Assembly (NCBI RefSeq): GCF_042186555.1
Contig: NC_133328.1
Coordinates: 332,390,039-332,454,038 of the forward strand
DNA from: Aquarana catesbeiana
Lineage: Eukaryota; Chordata; Amphibia; Anura; Ranidae
Length of the DNA stretch: 64,000 bases
Reading direction: 5' to 3'
Numbering within the stretch: position 1 is the stretch's first letter; each line of letters begins with the position of its first letter. This document shows, one piece after another, positions 44,230 to 56,544 of this stretch. The notes beneath the pieces were generated by a model. That model worked only from the letters and a program-made list of their open reading frames with translations, was not told where the DNA came from and did not search any database. Position numbers and translations under genes: made by a program.

Positions 44230-46990
44230 TTAAAAATGGAATCCCGGTAGGTCAGTTTTTGAGGATAAAGAGGAACTGTACCAGGAAAAAAAGATCTTAG
44301 AAGGGAAAACGCTGACCTTTACAATCATTTTCAGGAATGGGGATATTCCCATGGTCAGATAGAGTGAGTCACCTTTCCTTGAACCCCAAGCAAAAGGAAA
44401 ATAATAAAAAACAGTTTGACCCTGGACCTGTAAGAGTAATTACCTCTTACGGAGCCCAGTGGGAGACAGTCCGCGGAATTTTGGGAAAACACTGGGACAT
44501 TCTGTTGAATGGCCCTGGCCTAAAAGAGATTGTGGGGGATGCGCCTAATTTGGTGGTTAGAAGAGCCAAAAACTTGGGTGATATCTTGATCCACGCCGAA
44601 TTTACAAAGGAGCCAAGGTCTAACTGGCTATCTGAATACCCTAGCAGCAAGGGAATTTTCCCCTGCAATAGATGCCAAATATGCTCTTTTGTGGACAGGA
44701 CAGCCACATTTAGGGACACCGAGGGACGCCATACTTTTGAGATACGTGACCTCATTAATTGTTCCTCAAGCAAAGTAATCTATATGCTCACATGCCCCTG
44801 CCCAAAGATATATATTGGGAAAACCAAGAGATCCTTGAAGATTAGGATTGGTGAGCATTTAAGAGAGATCAAGGGGGAAAGAGAAAGGGATCCAGAGAGG
44901 TCTCAGGAGAAACCACTTGCTAAGCACTTTGCCTTATGCCACCAGGGAAAACCTGATGGCTTGAAGGTCAAAGGCATTTACTTACTTAAGTTACCCCCAA
45001 GAAGGGGTGACTTTAATCATATCCTTCTCCAGAAGGAAAAGAGATGGATTTACCGTTTGGGGTCCCTTGCCCCCCAAGGACTCAATATGGAGTTAAATCT
45101 CCAGGTCTTTCTTGAGAATTAAGTACCCCATTATTGGTTGCCTCTTCCTTTTCTGTCCTCCATTTCTTCCTTTTTGTCCCATGGCAGGAACTCCTCTTCC
45201 TTTTTTTGGAAACCTTGATGAAAAATTATTGTCTAGATGTCCACAAACTATAAATTTGATTAGCAGTGGGGTCTTGAGCTGGGGAAAATTGATAAGAATT
45301 ATGTTCTTTATTGGATTCCTGTCTGCTGTCGCTGTTAGTCTCACTGTCTTCTATATATGTATGTGATCAATGTGCCAGGTTAGCGTTTATATATATGTTG
45401 CTAATCTAGGATTGATGCAGTGTTGTTAAATGCTGGTGAATATGTTATGATGGGAACAGGCGATGTGCGCCAATGTAATGAATGTGGGACCTTTTTATTA
45501 CATCTGTTGATATCCCTAGTTTGTCACTCGGTAAGACAATCTGACTGACACTCTACAGACACAGCAACTTTGATTGTTTGAGGAATGAAAAGCGAGAGAC
45601 GGCAGTAAAGCAATGTATGGGAAAGCCGCCTAATAATAATGTGGATTGTTATACATGGGAAGTTGGGATACAAGCTACACGTACTTATGCTGAAACCACA
45701 GGGCGGTGCTACGGGGAAGTTTTCCTAATAAAAAGAACCGCGGGCCCCCAGCCCCAACAAGTCCATATAAAGCTACGCCCACTATTCTAGCAAAATGCAT
45801 TGCGTCACAGCGGTTACGTGTAGCCAGCCTATGCCATGTAGACTGCACTACGGGGTTTGGAGATAGGATCGTGTATGCCGGTTTGACCTCCTTAAGAAGA
45901 ACATGTGTAGCGTGTTTTGAAATAAACAAGCGGACAGGATTGTCTCATCCATGAAGATGAGAGCTGCTTAGGAGGCCTGGGATATGGAGCTGAATGATTC
46001 GATCTCGGACTGAGAAGGAGACCTAATATTTAAGACAGCCAACAGAGTGGTAAAGTACGGACACTTCTCATTGGTGGTGAAACGAGTGCATAACTTTATT
46101 ATTCAAACAGCAATATAAGTAACATCATCCCGGTTTGGGGTCTGTTTTGAATATAACAGAGTCATTGAATTTACCTTTGGTTTGTCTGTGACCCACATGC
46201 TGTTCTGTGGGTGCACGTTTGATTACGGGACTTTGTACCTTTTCTCTTTACTCAGAACCGATACTGGCAACAGGCTAAAAATGTTCATGTTCATTGTGAA
46301 GGATTGAATTAATCATCATACCAATAGACTCTTTCCTAGGGGCTAAGAAAATATTTTTGAAGCTCTATTCTGTTTCGGGAAAGGCTTTTGAGAAATAATC
46401 TGAGGATCACTGAATGGCAACCATAGAACTATTCCCTGTTATAGTGAGACTATTCAGTTTAAGTAGACTATTAAATTAAGAATCGTTCATCCAGTCAGTG
46501 GGATCCACCCAACCAATTCCACACCAACCCTAACAATTCAGGGGAAAACTTTAGTATCGTTGTATACATTGTTTGAATTTTTTCATTTACCCCGGGGGCT
46601 ATCCACAGAAAATTTGCATGATAATGTGTGACTCTTCCATGCCATATATGGGAGGACTGTTTTCCCATTTTTCATGCGATTTTTATGCATAGCATTTTTT
46701 CTGTGGATATAAGCAAGCTGGTGTCCGGACCTGCTGTGTATTATAGTTGGGGGGTCTGGGGTTTTTGTTTTATTTGTTTTTGTAGTGCTGTTTATGTGTT
46801 GTCCTGTCTTTCCATGTGTCCAATACATCAATTCTTGCCCGGGTTATCTCTCCCATGGATGGGACCCGGGAAACATGATGTGTGATGTTGTGTGCACCTG
46901 TGATATTCTTTGCACTTTGGTAAATTTGGGAGGCATGGCCTCTGTAGATATAAGTGTATTTAATAAACTTCATACAATTTTTATAAAACC
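44230..46990 (+). mobile_element. Penelope-like element, 5'-truncated
   Basis: Holds the end of the RT and the whole GIY-YIG endonuclease (ORF 44337-45122). About 1.86 kb of non-coding 3' sequence follows, with an AATAAA near 46961. The 5' border at about 44230 is a guess: degraded RT-like sequence fades there. Most Penelope insertions are truncated this way. No terminal repeats were found. Confidence 0.65.
44337..45122 (+). pseudogene. Penelope-like RT end and GIY-YIG endonuclease
   Basis: 261 open codons. Residues 30-90 (VRVITSYGAQWETVRGILGK, LVVRRAKNLGDILIHAEF) are the RT-endonuclease connection seen in Penelope/Poseidon-type elements. CNRCQIC (110-116) looks like a metal-binding linker. 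The endonuclease spans about 145-250: KVIYMLTCPCPKIYIGKTKR (147-165) is the GIY...YIG pair, followed by RIGEHLREIKG with the conserved Arg and Glu. The domain ends LAPQGLNMELN, a typical C-terminus. The endonuclease makes the target nick. The frame is intact here but the RT core is missing upstream, hence pseudogene. Confidence 0.85.
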
Positions 46991-47737
46991 AATTTGATTC
47001 AGATTTTCTGTTGCAAAAGTAGCCATCTTTTGAATCCGGGTAGGAATACCTGGTTTCTCTTATATGCTAGTCTAGTTCCTATAGCTACAGCAGCAGCACC
47101 TTAAATAGGTGTTCTATATTCGAGATTCTTATGATAACCTTAATTGGTTTTTGGTTCATCAGGATTAGCTTTTTGTTTTTTTGGGGTTTTTTTTGTTTTT
47201 TTGGTTTTTTTTCGTTTTTTGTGTTTTTTTTTTCTTTTTTTCTATTGTTATAAATAATAATAAAATCTCTAATATTGTATTTTAAGGTGTAAAGCACTTT
47301 CCAGGGTTGATTTTAAAAGTTTTGCAATTTTTTCTTGTCTCCACTTCTTGTTTCAACATCATTAATTAAATAGTTTGCACATGGTGAAACCTTAACTGTG
47401 GGCTGATATGAATCACACCTGTGTAAGAATGAAGATGAATTACAGCGCGATCATCAGCTTATATTGCCATCTGCTTATAATTAAAATTTGGGAAAACAAA
47501 AAAAATATACTCTATTTTAATTTTAATCAATACATTCATCAAACCTAAGGCCTATTTAAATCTGTTTAAAATCTTTTGATTGAAATGATTTTAATTATCA
47601 CCTACTAGTTTGTAATTATATGACAACTACCAAATAATATTCACCTACCTGAAATAACTTTTCATTAAAATCAATGTTAAAGCTAACCCTTGCTTTTTGG
47701 ATTGGATTTCTTTTACATGAACCATAGGGAACATATT
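46991..47737. other. No gene; T-rich stretch
   Basis: 47160-47245 is almost only T and G. Nothing else recognisable. Confidence 0.5.
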
Positions 47738-48090
47738 AAGGCCTGGTTCATACTAGTGCAATGTGAGAACCCTGCAAATACAGTGTGGGTTCCCGCATTG
47801 CACCTGAATCGCACAGTGGTTCACACTTAGATCTGCAAACCGCTGTGGGTGACAATGTAAAGTTAGCGACACTCCCGGTTAGCAGATTGCCGTGCGAACT
47901 GTGAAATGGTGCAGGAATTGGATCACATAGGTGTGAACAGCCATGCAATCCGATTCCAGTGCGGACCAAAAAAAAGGATCCTGCAGGATTTTGGTGCAAA
48001 TGCAATGTGATTTCAGACATACAGTTTGTATGGCTGAAATCGCATCGCACAGACATTGCATGTGATCCCATTAGTATGAAGCAGGCCTAA
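47738..48090. mobile_element. MITE of about 350 bp
   Basis: Left end AAGGCCTGGTTCATACTAGT; right end, reverse-complemented, TTAGGCCTGCTTCATACTAA. The inside is rich in TTCACA/GCATTGCA words on both strands. No ORF of interest. Superfamily not assignable; no clear target duplication. Confidence 0.65.
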
Positions 48091-50530
48091 AGGTTCTATT
48101 ATGTTTTAATAAAGCATGTCTTTCTGTCTCCTTTGAGAACAAGCATTACAGAAATGTTGATTATCAGGCAATACCTGCATAGTGAGCAATTAAAGTGTTT
48201 ATGTAGTCACATTTTTTTTTTTTTTAGTTTTGGATAGATAAGGGAATGCTGATAAAACTCCTTTCATTTTATTTTTTGCTATATGTGTTATATTATGTTG
48301 TATATTTTACTTCATTTCTTCCCCAGAAACACATCATGGAGTGAATAAGACTCTCTACAAATGAAGAAAATTACCCTCTAAAACAGTTGTCACCTGTAGA
48401 GATAATCTTAAAGTTCAGGTTGAGAATGGGCTTGCTGCAATTCCAACCCATTTGTAGTTCACAGACCCAGCAAAATAATACTGTGTTGACCTCTTTAGCA
48501 TACAACTACCAGTAATGCAATTCCTAGCCTCTGAACTTCATTTGGCTTAAGGTGACCAATAATGGGGTCTATTTTAGTGGTTTCCAGCAGCCATATTGAA
48601 AATGTGCTGGTATGGGGAAAGCCCAGGGCAGATAAATGGTATAGGGACAGATTAGTGTAGGACTTGCAGTCACTGACATCTTAAAGTAGATGTAAACCCT
48701 TTACAGGCACAGGCTCTGCACAGGCCCAAAAATCCTTTTTTTTTTATCTGCGATGACTGATTGGTAGTGAGATTTTCAACTGTCAACACCTGGTTTTTCT
48801 TTCATGTTATATAAGGTAATTTCTCCTTTTTTTATTCTTGATTTTAACTTGTAACTTGTTATTGACAGTCTAAAGACTTTTACTGCATCATTTGAAATAA
48901 AAAAATGTAAGAATAGTGTAACACCTCACATTACATCACCCATATTCACTGCACCCCCTAATACCATAGATGAAAAATAAAAGTTAGGTATACACTGGTT
49001 GGGCCCATTATTCCTGCTTAAAACATTTCTGCTGATATCTTTTTATACCTTTACGAATAGGTAAATTAAAATAGTCAGTATGACTTAACATAAAAAAATG
49101 AAAAGTGATAAAACGGTTTATGAAGAGTTATTCAAGAACTGCCTAAACACACCAAGACCTTACACCATGAGATGCATAAACAGATAAAATATAAGGTGAT
49201 TCTTCCACAAACATTAGATTGTTATAGCAAAGTTAGCTGGTGCGTTCTCATCAAACTCTTCATCTTTATTAGGCATTTCCTGCTTTCCTGTTTCTCTGTT
49301 TACAGATTTTAGCTTGTATCTGACATTACTTTTTCAATGGCCGTACTGACCTTTTGCCCATGCCTGTTTCTGACATTCCTTGTTAACTGGGGTACCTAGA
49401 GCAAAGGAGTTTTAACCTAGGATCTGCACACAGTTCAAACACTGTGAGGGGGTCCATGGTGAATATCGGATGTCTCTTAGGCACCTTCATGAATCCTGTG
49501 TCACCTGCCTTCACTTGTGACCATCATCATACCCTGGTAAGTTCTGATCCACAAGTGTGATCCTGTTCCAGTTCCCAGGTTTTAGATCTTTCATTATGGT
49601 TTTTCCTTTGCAGATACACCTCCCAGTTATAATATGTTCTGTGGTGCTTCACCCTACTGAAATCCATCTGCTGGCCTACATTTCTCAGAAATACCTATTG
49701 CCTTTAATGGCTATAGCTGGAGGGTCTATATCAGCCAGCTGCCATCATGGCAGGGCAGGTTGGCTGCGTCGGTAACAAGTGGCAAACCAGAGCCACCTTG
49801 TGGAAGAGCAGCCAGCTTATTCCCTGGGGTTTTCTTCTGCAACTATATCCACAATGAAGGGGATCCAGTCACCATCAGGAAATGTGGTGAAGAGTTTATT
49901 TGCACTGAAATCTCAGAGTAATGTTTAGCTCACTCTTGTATGGTGGTAGTAAATCCTCCATATTTTTCCCTTGCATCCGGAAAAGTGCAATGCTCCTCCT
50001 AACAACCAGCAGCCCAACAGTTCTCCTCCTTCCATTCCTCTTTTACCTCCTGCTACCTCCTGACATTCCACATGCTTGTGGAGGGCAGGGATGGTCTTCT
50101 CAGCACAAATAATGGTGCTGGTTCCGAAATGTTTAGTCAAAATAATGGTGATTATTCATTGCTATGTGCTCCAACAAGGATATTCTCACAGATTAGACTT
50201 AGAACCACGTTATACAAAGGCTCATGACAAGGCAGTAGGTCCTCAACATATATTAAAAATGTTGTGAAGCTAATATCGCTGATTTTAACACAAGCACAAA
50301 CATCCAAAAGCATCTCCACACTGCCTTTCAGATATCTATAATCATAAATAGAAGATATGGTCACAGGATTGAACTCAAAGACACATCATACGTAACAACT
50401 GGTTTATGACATCTGAATGGCAGATCCAGACTGTCTTTGGCTGCTTGACTATTGAGGAAAAAATGGTTCAATGAATGTCACAAGTATTTATCCAGCCCTC
50501 ACAAATTCTGACCATATTTTGCTTAAAACA
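48091..50530. other. No gene seen
   Basis: Unassigned. 48680-48710 (AAAGTAGATGTAAACCC) recalls the start of the repeat at 57615. 49400-50110 is GC-richer with CCTCC runs but no recognisable protein. Confidence 0.4.
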
Positions 50531-50646
50531 TTGATTTCCTTTGATCGTCAGCACCATCTAGTGGCCATACCTCAATTAAACACCTCAATCAGAAAGAAAT
50601 ACTGCATGATGGCCACTGGATAGTGCTAATGATCATAGAAAATCAA
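50531..50646. repeat. Short inverted repeat (MITE-like)
   Basis: 38-base arms (50531-50568 and 50609-50646) with a few mismatches; arm core CACCATCTAGTGGCCAT. The loop is 40 bases. Confidence 0.75.
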
Positions 50647-50650
50647 CATA

Positions 50651-51160
50651 TTAACCTCTTCATGATGGAGGGCAAAGCAAATTTTAATGCCTAAACACAG
50701 TTTTACAATGTTGACATGTGTAAGTAAAACTGTACATATCTCAACTACTCAGGGTATCAAGGTGAAATATGCCTAGTTTTTCAGGAAAAATTGGGCTTTC
50801 ATTTGTTGGTAAATGGTAATGTCCTGATTTTTATTATCAAAGGTAAACTGGCACAAAATAGTAAAAAAAAAATATATTTTTTTTAAAATGTAGCCGTATA
50901 TTTGCTATTACCCTAATATTCCAACAAAAAACAACCCAAAATATTTTTTTTTCTGCTCCTGACAATGTTGTTTGTTGTTTGTACCCATAGAAGGGCCCAG
51001 AAACAAAAGTGCACATTTTAATTATTTTTATCCTACCTAAAACGCATTGTCGCTGACACAATACTAAATGTAATTTTTTTTTAAATCCCACCTTAAATAT
51101 ACTGACCCTGACCTTTGACCCTGAGATTTCACTCTGACCATGACCTTTGAAAGAAATAAA
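50651..51160 (-). mobile_element. Remnant of the TTAA-type element family
   Basis: Starts TTAACCTCTTCATGATGG at 50651. The right part (51040-51150), read on -, carries words also found at 7680-7790 on + (GGGTCAGTATATTT, TTTTAGGTAG). No coding capacity. Confidence 0.5.
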
Positions 51161-52544
51161 TCCTTATCATTTATATGTGGTACCAATGCTGCAGGAAGAC
51201 TCTCTCTATTACAGGCATCTCAAGTACATGGAAATCTCTCAGTTATCTGGTATCCACTAGGCCTTGCTGCCCTACTCAGACTTTAGTATCCAAAAGCACT
51301 ACATGCAAAAGAACATGAGAGGGCACACCAACCTTGTGCATTAACCAAGACACCATTTACTTCTAAAGTAAAAATAGGTATACTCACAAAGGGTTGTTAA
51401 CAACAGGTATGTCATAAATATGCAGACAACACAATCAGAATCAATGTGCACACCTCCAGATGGACTGGGAAGATGTCACAAAGTCCTTCAGATGCTGACA
51501 TGTTTTGAGGGACAGAGGCTTAAATAATGTAATCCCAGAAGAATTTTATACTGTAAAGAAATATATGCAGGTTACCTGTACATGTACAATAGGAATGGGG
51601 GCTAGGGGAAAAGTAACTTTACTGATGTGTTCTTTACTCATCATTTATCTTCCCCTACTTTGAAGCTCCTTCCCGCAAATACAGGAGTGTGCCTTTAAGA
51701 CTGCTTGAGTGATCCAAAGTGGTTGCCACAAGTTGCTAGAAAGCATCCCAAGACTGATATGTGGAAGTGCAGCTCAGCTTTGCACTCCAGCCACCACAAC
51801 CTGCTGAGACCCACCAATCAACACAGAGGGGGCAGTGATCAAGCACTCTGTACTGAGCCAATGACTGTCATTTATATGAAATCTAGAGCTGTCAAAACCA
51901 GAGGGCAGGGGAAATGCTTATGATACTCATTTAACATTTTTTCTTAGAAATAGCCCCTCATTTTTTTCTATTACCTGCCTTCCCACTTGACCAAACAATT
52001 TCCATCCTTCTTTTCTTGCTGTCAGCCCTTTCCTCTGCACTTTGGAAGGGAAAACTGCCCCAGCTTTTGTCAACAGTGCTGTACTTCCTGTACCAGGGAC
52101 TAATGAACTTAAATGTGGGGCAACTGTCGTACGTAACTCATAATCCATATGAGATGACAACTTCAGAATACTGATATATTATTTTATTTCATATTATATA
52201 GACTTCATTCAATTTTGAGCTTTCTTCATTAGTTAAGAAGTCAATAGTCTGAAATATATGTGTCAAATGGGAGTTCAGGCTTTTCATTTCACAGGCTATA
52301 AGCTTTCTCCAGGTCATTAATTCACTGGGGTTGCTTTTCTGAAAAAGTAGCCCAATTTTTTTTAGTAAAGGGAAGTTGTGTTCACACACCCAATCATATG
52401 CAAGGATATTAAAAAAAAGGAAATAGAAGTTTGACTTACATAGAGTAAAATTATTGAAATGATCACAGCTTCACTTAACTGAACATTAAGTGGTTGTAAC
52501 ATCTCTAGTTAAACTTTAGTTCATTGTAAGCTTCATTATCAATG
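51161..52544. other. No gene seen
   Basis: Unassigned. 51480-51530 read on - (CCTCAAAACATGTCAGCATC) resembles the gaaacacgtcgg-type word at 63100, found in several frog repeats. Confidence 0.4.
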
Positions 52545-52552
52545 CTACTGAT

Positions 52553-55526
52553 TAGGGATGAGCCGAACACCCCCCTGTTCGGTTCGCACCAGAACATGCG
52601 AACAGGAAAAAAGTTTGTTCGAACATGCGAACACCGTTAAAGTCTATGGTATACGAACATGAATAATCAAAAGTGCTAATTTTAAAGGCTTATATGCAAG
52701 TTATTGTCATAAAAAGTGTTTGGGGACCTGGGTCCTGCCCCAGGGGACATGGATCAATGCAAAAAAAAGTTTTAAAAACGGCCGTTTTTTCAGGAGCAGT
52801 GATTTTAATAATGCTTAAAGTCAAACAATAAAAGTGTAATATCCCTTTAAATTTCGTACCTGGGGGGTGTCTATAGTATGCCTGTAAAGGGGCGCATGTT
52901 TCCTGTGTTTAGAACAGTCTGACAGCAAAATGACATTTTGAAGGAAAAAACTCATTTAAAACTACCCGCGGCTATTGCATTGCCGACAATACACATAGAA
53001 GTTCATTGATAAAAACGGCATGGGAATTCCCCAAAGGGGAACCCCAAACCAAAATTAAAAAAAAAATATGACGTGGGAGTCCTCCTAAATTCCATACCAG
53101 GCCCTTCAGGTCTGGTATGGATATTAAGGGGAACCCCGGCCAAAATAAAAAAAAAAAAATGACGTGGGGTTCCCCCTAAATTCCATACCAGACCCTTCAG
53201 GTCTGGTATGGATTTTAAGGGGAACCCCGCGCCAAAAAAAAAAAAAAAAACGGCGTGGGGTCCCCCCAAAAATCCATACCAGACCCTTATCCGAGCACGC
53301 AACCTGGCAGGCCGCAGGAAAAGAGGGGGGGACGAGAGTGCGGCCCCCCCTCCCTCCTGAACTGTACCAGGCCACATGCCCTCAACATTGGGAGGGTGCT
53401 TTGGGGTAGCCCCCCAAAACACCTTGTCCCCATGTTGATGAGGACAAGGGCCTCATCCCCACAACCCTGGCCGGTGGTTGTGGGGGTCTGCGGGCGGGGG
53501 GCTTATCAGAATCTGGAAGCCCCCTTTAACAAGGTGACCCCCAGATCCCGGCCCCCCCCCCTGTGTGAAATGGTAAGGGGGTACATAAGTACCCCTACCA
53601 TTTCACGAAAAAAGTGTCAAAAATGTTAAAAATGACAAGAGACAGTTTTTGACAATTCCTTTATTTAAATGCTTCTTCTTTCTTCTATCTTCCTTCATCT
53701 TCTGGTTCTTCTGGTTCTTCTGGCTCTTCTGGTTCTTCCTCAGGCGTTCTCGTCCAGCATCTCCTCCGCGGCGTCTTCTATCTTCTTCTCCTCGGGCCGC
53801 TCCGCACCCATGGCATAGGGGGGAGGCTCCCGCTCTTCTCTTCTTCTTTTCTTCTCTTCTGTTCTTCTTCATTTTCTTCTCCGGGCCGCTCCGCAATCCA
53901 TGCTGGCATGGAGGGAGGCTCCCGCTGTGTGACGGCGCTCCTCGTCTGACAGTTCTTAAGCCCCCCTCTGATGCACGGTGACTTGACGGGACTTCCCTGT
54001 GACGTCACGGGGAATGCCACAGGGAAGTCCCGTCAAGTCACCGTGCGTCAGAGGGGGGCGGGGTCACCGGGTGGCCCCGCACCCCGTTATTTAAGAACTG
54101 TCAGACGAGGAGCGCCGTCACACAGCGGGAGCCTCCCTCCATGCCAGCATGGATTGCGGAGCGGCCCGGAGAAGAAAATGAAGAAGAACAGAAGAGAAGA
54201 AAAGAAGAAGAGAAGAGCGGGAGCCTCCCCCCTATGCCATGGGTGCGGAGCGGCCCGAGGAGAAGAAGATAGAAGACGCCGCGGAGGAGATGCTGGACGA
54301 GAACGCCGGAGGAAGAACCAGAAGAGCCAGAAGAACCAGAAGAACCAGAAGATGAAGGAAGATAGAAGAAAGAAGAAGCATTTAAATAAAGGAATTGTCA
54401 AAAACTGTCTCTTGTCATTTTTAACATTTTTGACACTTTCTTCGTGAAATGGTAGGGGTACTTATGTACCCCCTTACCATTTCACACAGGGGGGGGGCCG
54501 GGATCTGGGGGTCACCTTGTTAAAGGGGGCTTCCAGATTCCGATAAGCCCCCCGCCCGCAGACCCCCACAACCACCGGCCAGGGTTGTGGGGATGAGGCC
54601 CTTGTCCTCATCAACATGGGGACAAGGTGTTTTGGGGGGCTACCCCAAAGCACCCTCCCAATGTTGAGGGCATGTGGCCTGGTACGGTTCAGGAGGGAGG
54701 GGGGGCCGCACTCTCGTCCCCCCCTCTTTTCCTGCGGCCTGCCAGGTTGCGTGCTCGGATAAGGGTCTGGTATGGATTTTTGGGGGGACCCCACGCCGTT
54801 TTTTTTTTTTTTTTTGGCGCGGGGTTCCCCTTAAAATCCATACCAGACCTGAAGGGTCTGGTATGGAATTTAGGGGGAACCCCACGTCATTTTTTTTTTT
54901 AAATTTTGGCCGGGGTTCCCCTTAATATCCATACCAGACCTGAAGGGCCTGGTATGGAATTTAGGGGGACTCCCACGTCATTTTTTTTTTTTAAATTTTG
55001 GTTCGGGGTTCCCCTTTGGGGAATTCCCATGCCGTTTTTATCAATGAACTTCTATGTGTATTGTCGGCAATGCAATAGCCGCGGGTAGTTTTAAATGAGT
55101 TTTTTCCTTCAAAATGTCATTTTGCTGTCAGACTGTTCTAAACACAGGAAACATGCGCCCCTTTACAGACACACTATAGACACCCCCCAGGTACGAAATT
55201 TAAAGGGATATTACACTTTTATTGATTGACTTTAAGCATTATTAAAATCACTGCTCCTGAAAAAACGGCCGTTTTTAAAACTTTTTTTTGCATTGATCCA
55301 TGTCCCCTGGGGCAGGACCCAGGTCCCCAAACACTTTTTATGACAATAACTTGCATATTAGCCTTTAAAATTAGCACTTTTGATTTCTCCCATAGACTTT
55401 TAAAGGGTGTTCCGCGGCATTCGAATTTGCCGCGAACACCCCAAATTGTTCGCTGTTCGGTGAACTTGCGAACAGCCAATGTTCGAGTCGAACATGAGTT
55501 CGACTCGAACTCGAAGCTCATCCCTA
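52553..55526. mobile_element. hAT-like giant palindrome (foldback element), 2,974 bp
   Basis: Target duplication CTACTGAT (8 bases, as in hAT) at 52545-52552 and 55527-55534. Termini are TAGGGATGAGC ... GCTCATCCCTA. From about 52660 to 54000 the left arm is a near-identical reverse complement of 54019 to about 55400; only scattered differences were seen. The outermost 100-160 bases of each arm differ from each other and are dense in GAACA/GTTCG words, likely transposase-binding motifs. No transposase. The long Lys/Arg/Glu or Phe-rich ORFs are low-complexity purine/pyrimidine translations. Half-copies occur at 15570-16951 and 19810-20614. Confidence 0.88.
54000..54095 (+). promoter_or_regulatory. 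CRE octamer and TATA-like box at the palindrome centre
   Basis: TGACGTCA, the ATF/CREB consensus, occupies 54000-54007 at the edge of the 18-base loop. TTATTTAAG at 54087-54095 stands where the 15.6-kb copy has TATATAAG. A purine-rich stretch and AATAAA (54385-54390) follow. The mirrored unit in the left arm lacks about 40 bases that include the TATA-like box but keeps its AATAAA. Promoter activity is inferred. Confidence 0.35.
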
Positions 55527-55555
55527 CTACTGATCACTGCCTGTGAAAGTTGACT

Positions 55556-56541
55556 AAGGCTTCATGTTCACCGGATGTTTCTCAACTTCTCCGCTGGAAC
55601 ATCACAGCTAGTAATCCACGTTTAAAAACGTGTGTTTAGCAGTGTTTACAAGCCGCGTCTAGCCGTGTTCAGGAGCGTTTACTAAGGATAACCTCAGGAG
55701 ACCCTCCCAAATGATTAGAAACCACTAAAAACAAGTATTTATTAACTATTTCAGTCATTCTGTGAGAGAACAGTGTGAATATCAGTTGAGAAAGCAGTGT
55801 GATTGTAGCTAGCTGTTATTTTTTGGTTGGTTTGTTATTATGGGTCCCATGATGAGTATGTGTGAGGAAATGCTCCTGATGTTGCTTTTGCTGAGGCTCC
55901 AAAGATGTAGAAAATTGTGTGAGAGGACCAGAGTTTTTCGCTACTGGACACATCCATTGATGGCTCAACACATATCCACAGGATACTTTTCTAATATGTA
56001 TGTTCAGCTGCGTAATTACCCAGAGATATTTTTTAATTTTACACGCATGTCAATTGCCACCTTTAACGTTCTCTTGGAAAAGGTTAGAACCCGTCTAGTT
56101 TGCAAATTCTCAATGGTTGTTGGGTGTGTGAAATTCCTATTCAACTTCAGCGTCAAGTAATGCAAGTTGTGTATTGTACAGCATAATTGGCTAATGAAGG
56201 GAATATCACATGGTATATCAAGCTTACATGCAGTAATAATTTAGTTTTTGGTGTGTTTTTAGCATTTTCCAGGCTCAAAAGTAATAAATAAAATGTTTCC
56301 CTTTAAAAACGCTACTAGACGAAAAAGCACCTAAGCGCTGGTAGCCGCGTTTAGCCGCATTTAGCCATATTTAGCTGCATTTAGCATTTGAAATGCCTCT
56401 AAACACAGCTTCTGAATGCATTTTTTTGGGTTCCAAAGAAAAGCCTCTAAACGCAATTGCCTAGAAACGACTATAAACGAACCTGTGTACATGTACTGAT
56501 TGGAAATGTGGGTTTACCAGCAGCAGTGTATATGAGGCCTT
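55556..56541 (+). mobile_element. Short Harbinger-type element, 986 bp
   Basis: The ends AAGGCTTCATGTTCACC and (reverse-complemented) AAGGCCTCATATACACTG are inverted repeats, with a 3-base flank ACT on both sides (55553-55555 and 56542-56544). Near the right end TTTAGCCGC/TTTAGCCAT-type units repeat (56345-56390). It contains a transposase N-terminal remnant. It starts only 21 bases after the giant palindrome's target duplication. Confidence 0.65.
55840..56160 (+). pseudogene. Harbinger transposase N-terminal remnant
   Basis: Residues 30-86 read RVFRYWTHPL, then NYPEIFFNFTRMSIATFNVL and EKVRTRL. This is the W/Y-HP ... FF-RMS-FN-LL pattern at the start of HARBI1-like proteins. No catalytic domain follows; after 56160 the sequence is non-coding to the right terminus. 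Confidence 0.55.
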
Positions 56542-56544
56542 ACT

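Noticed and set aside
49557..50267. Cluster of short ORFs in a GC-richer stretch
   Set aside because: No recognisable domain or coherent exon structure; left as unassigned.
53603..54447. Long Lys/Arg/Glu-rich and Phe/Ser-rich ORFs on both strands
   Set aside because: They are translations of a purine-rich tract and its complement inside the palindrome; frames are not kept in the 15.6-kb copy.
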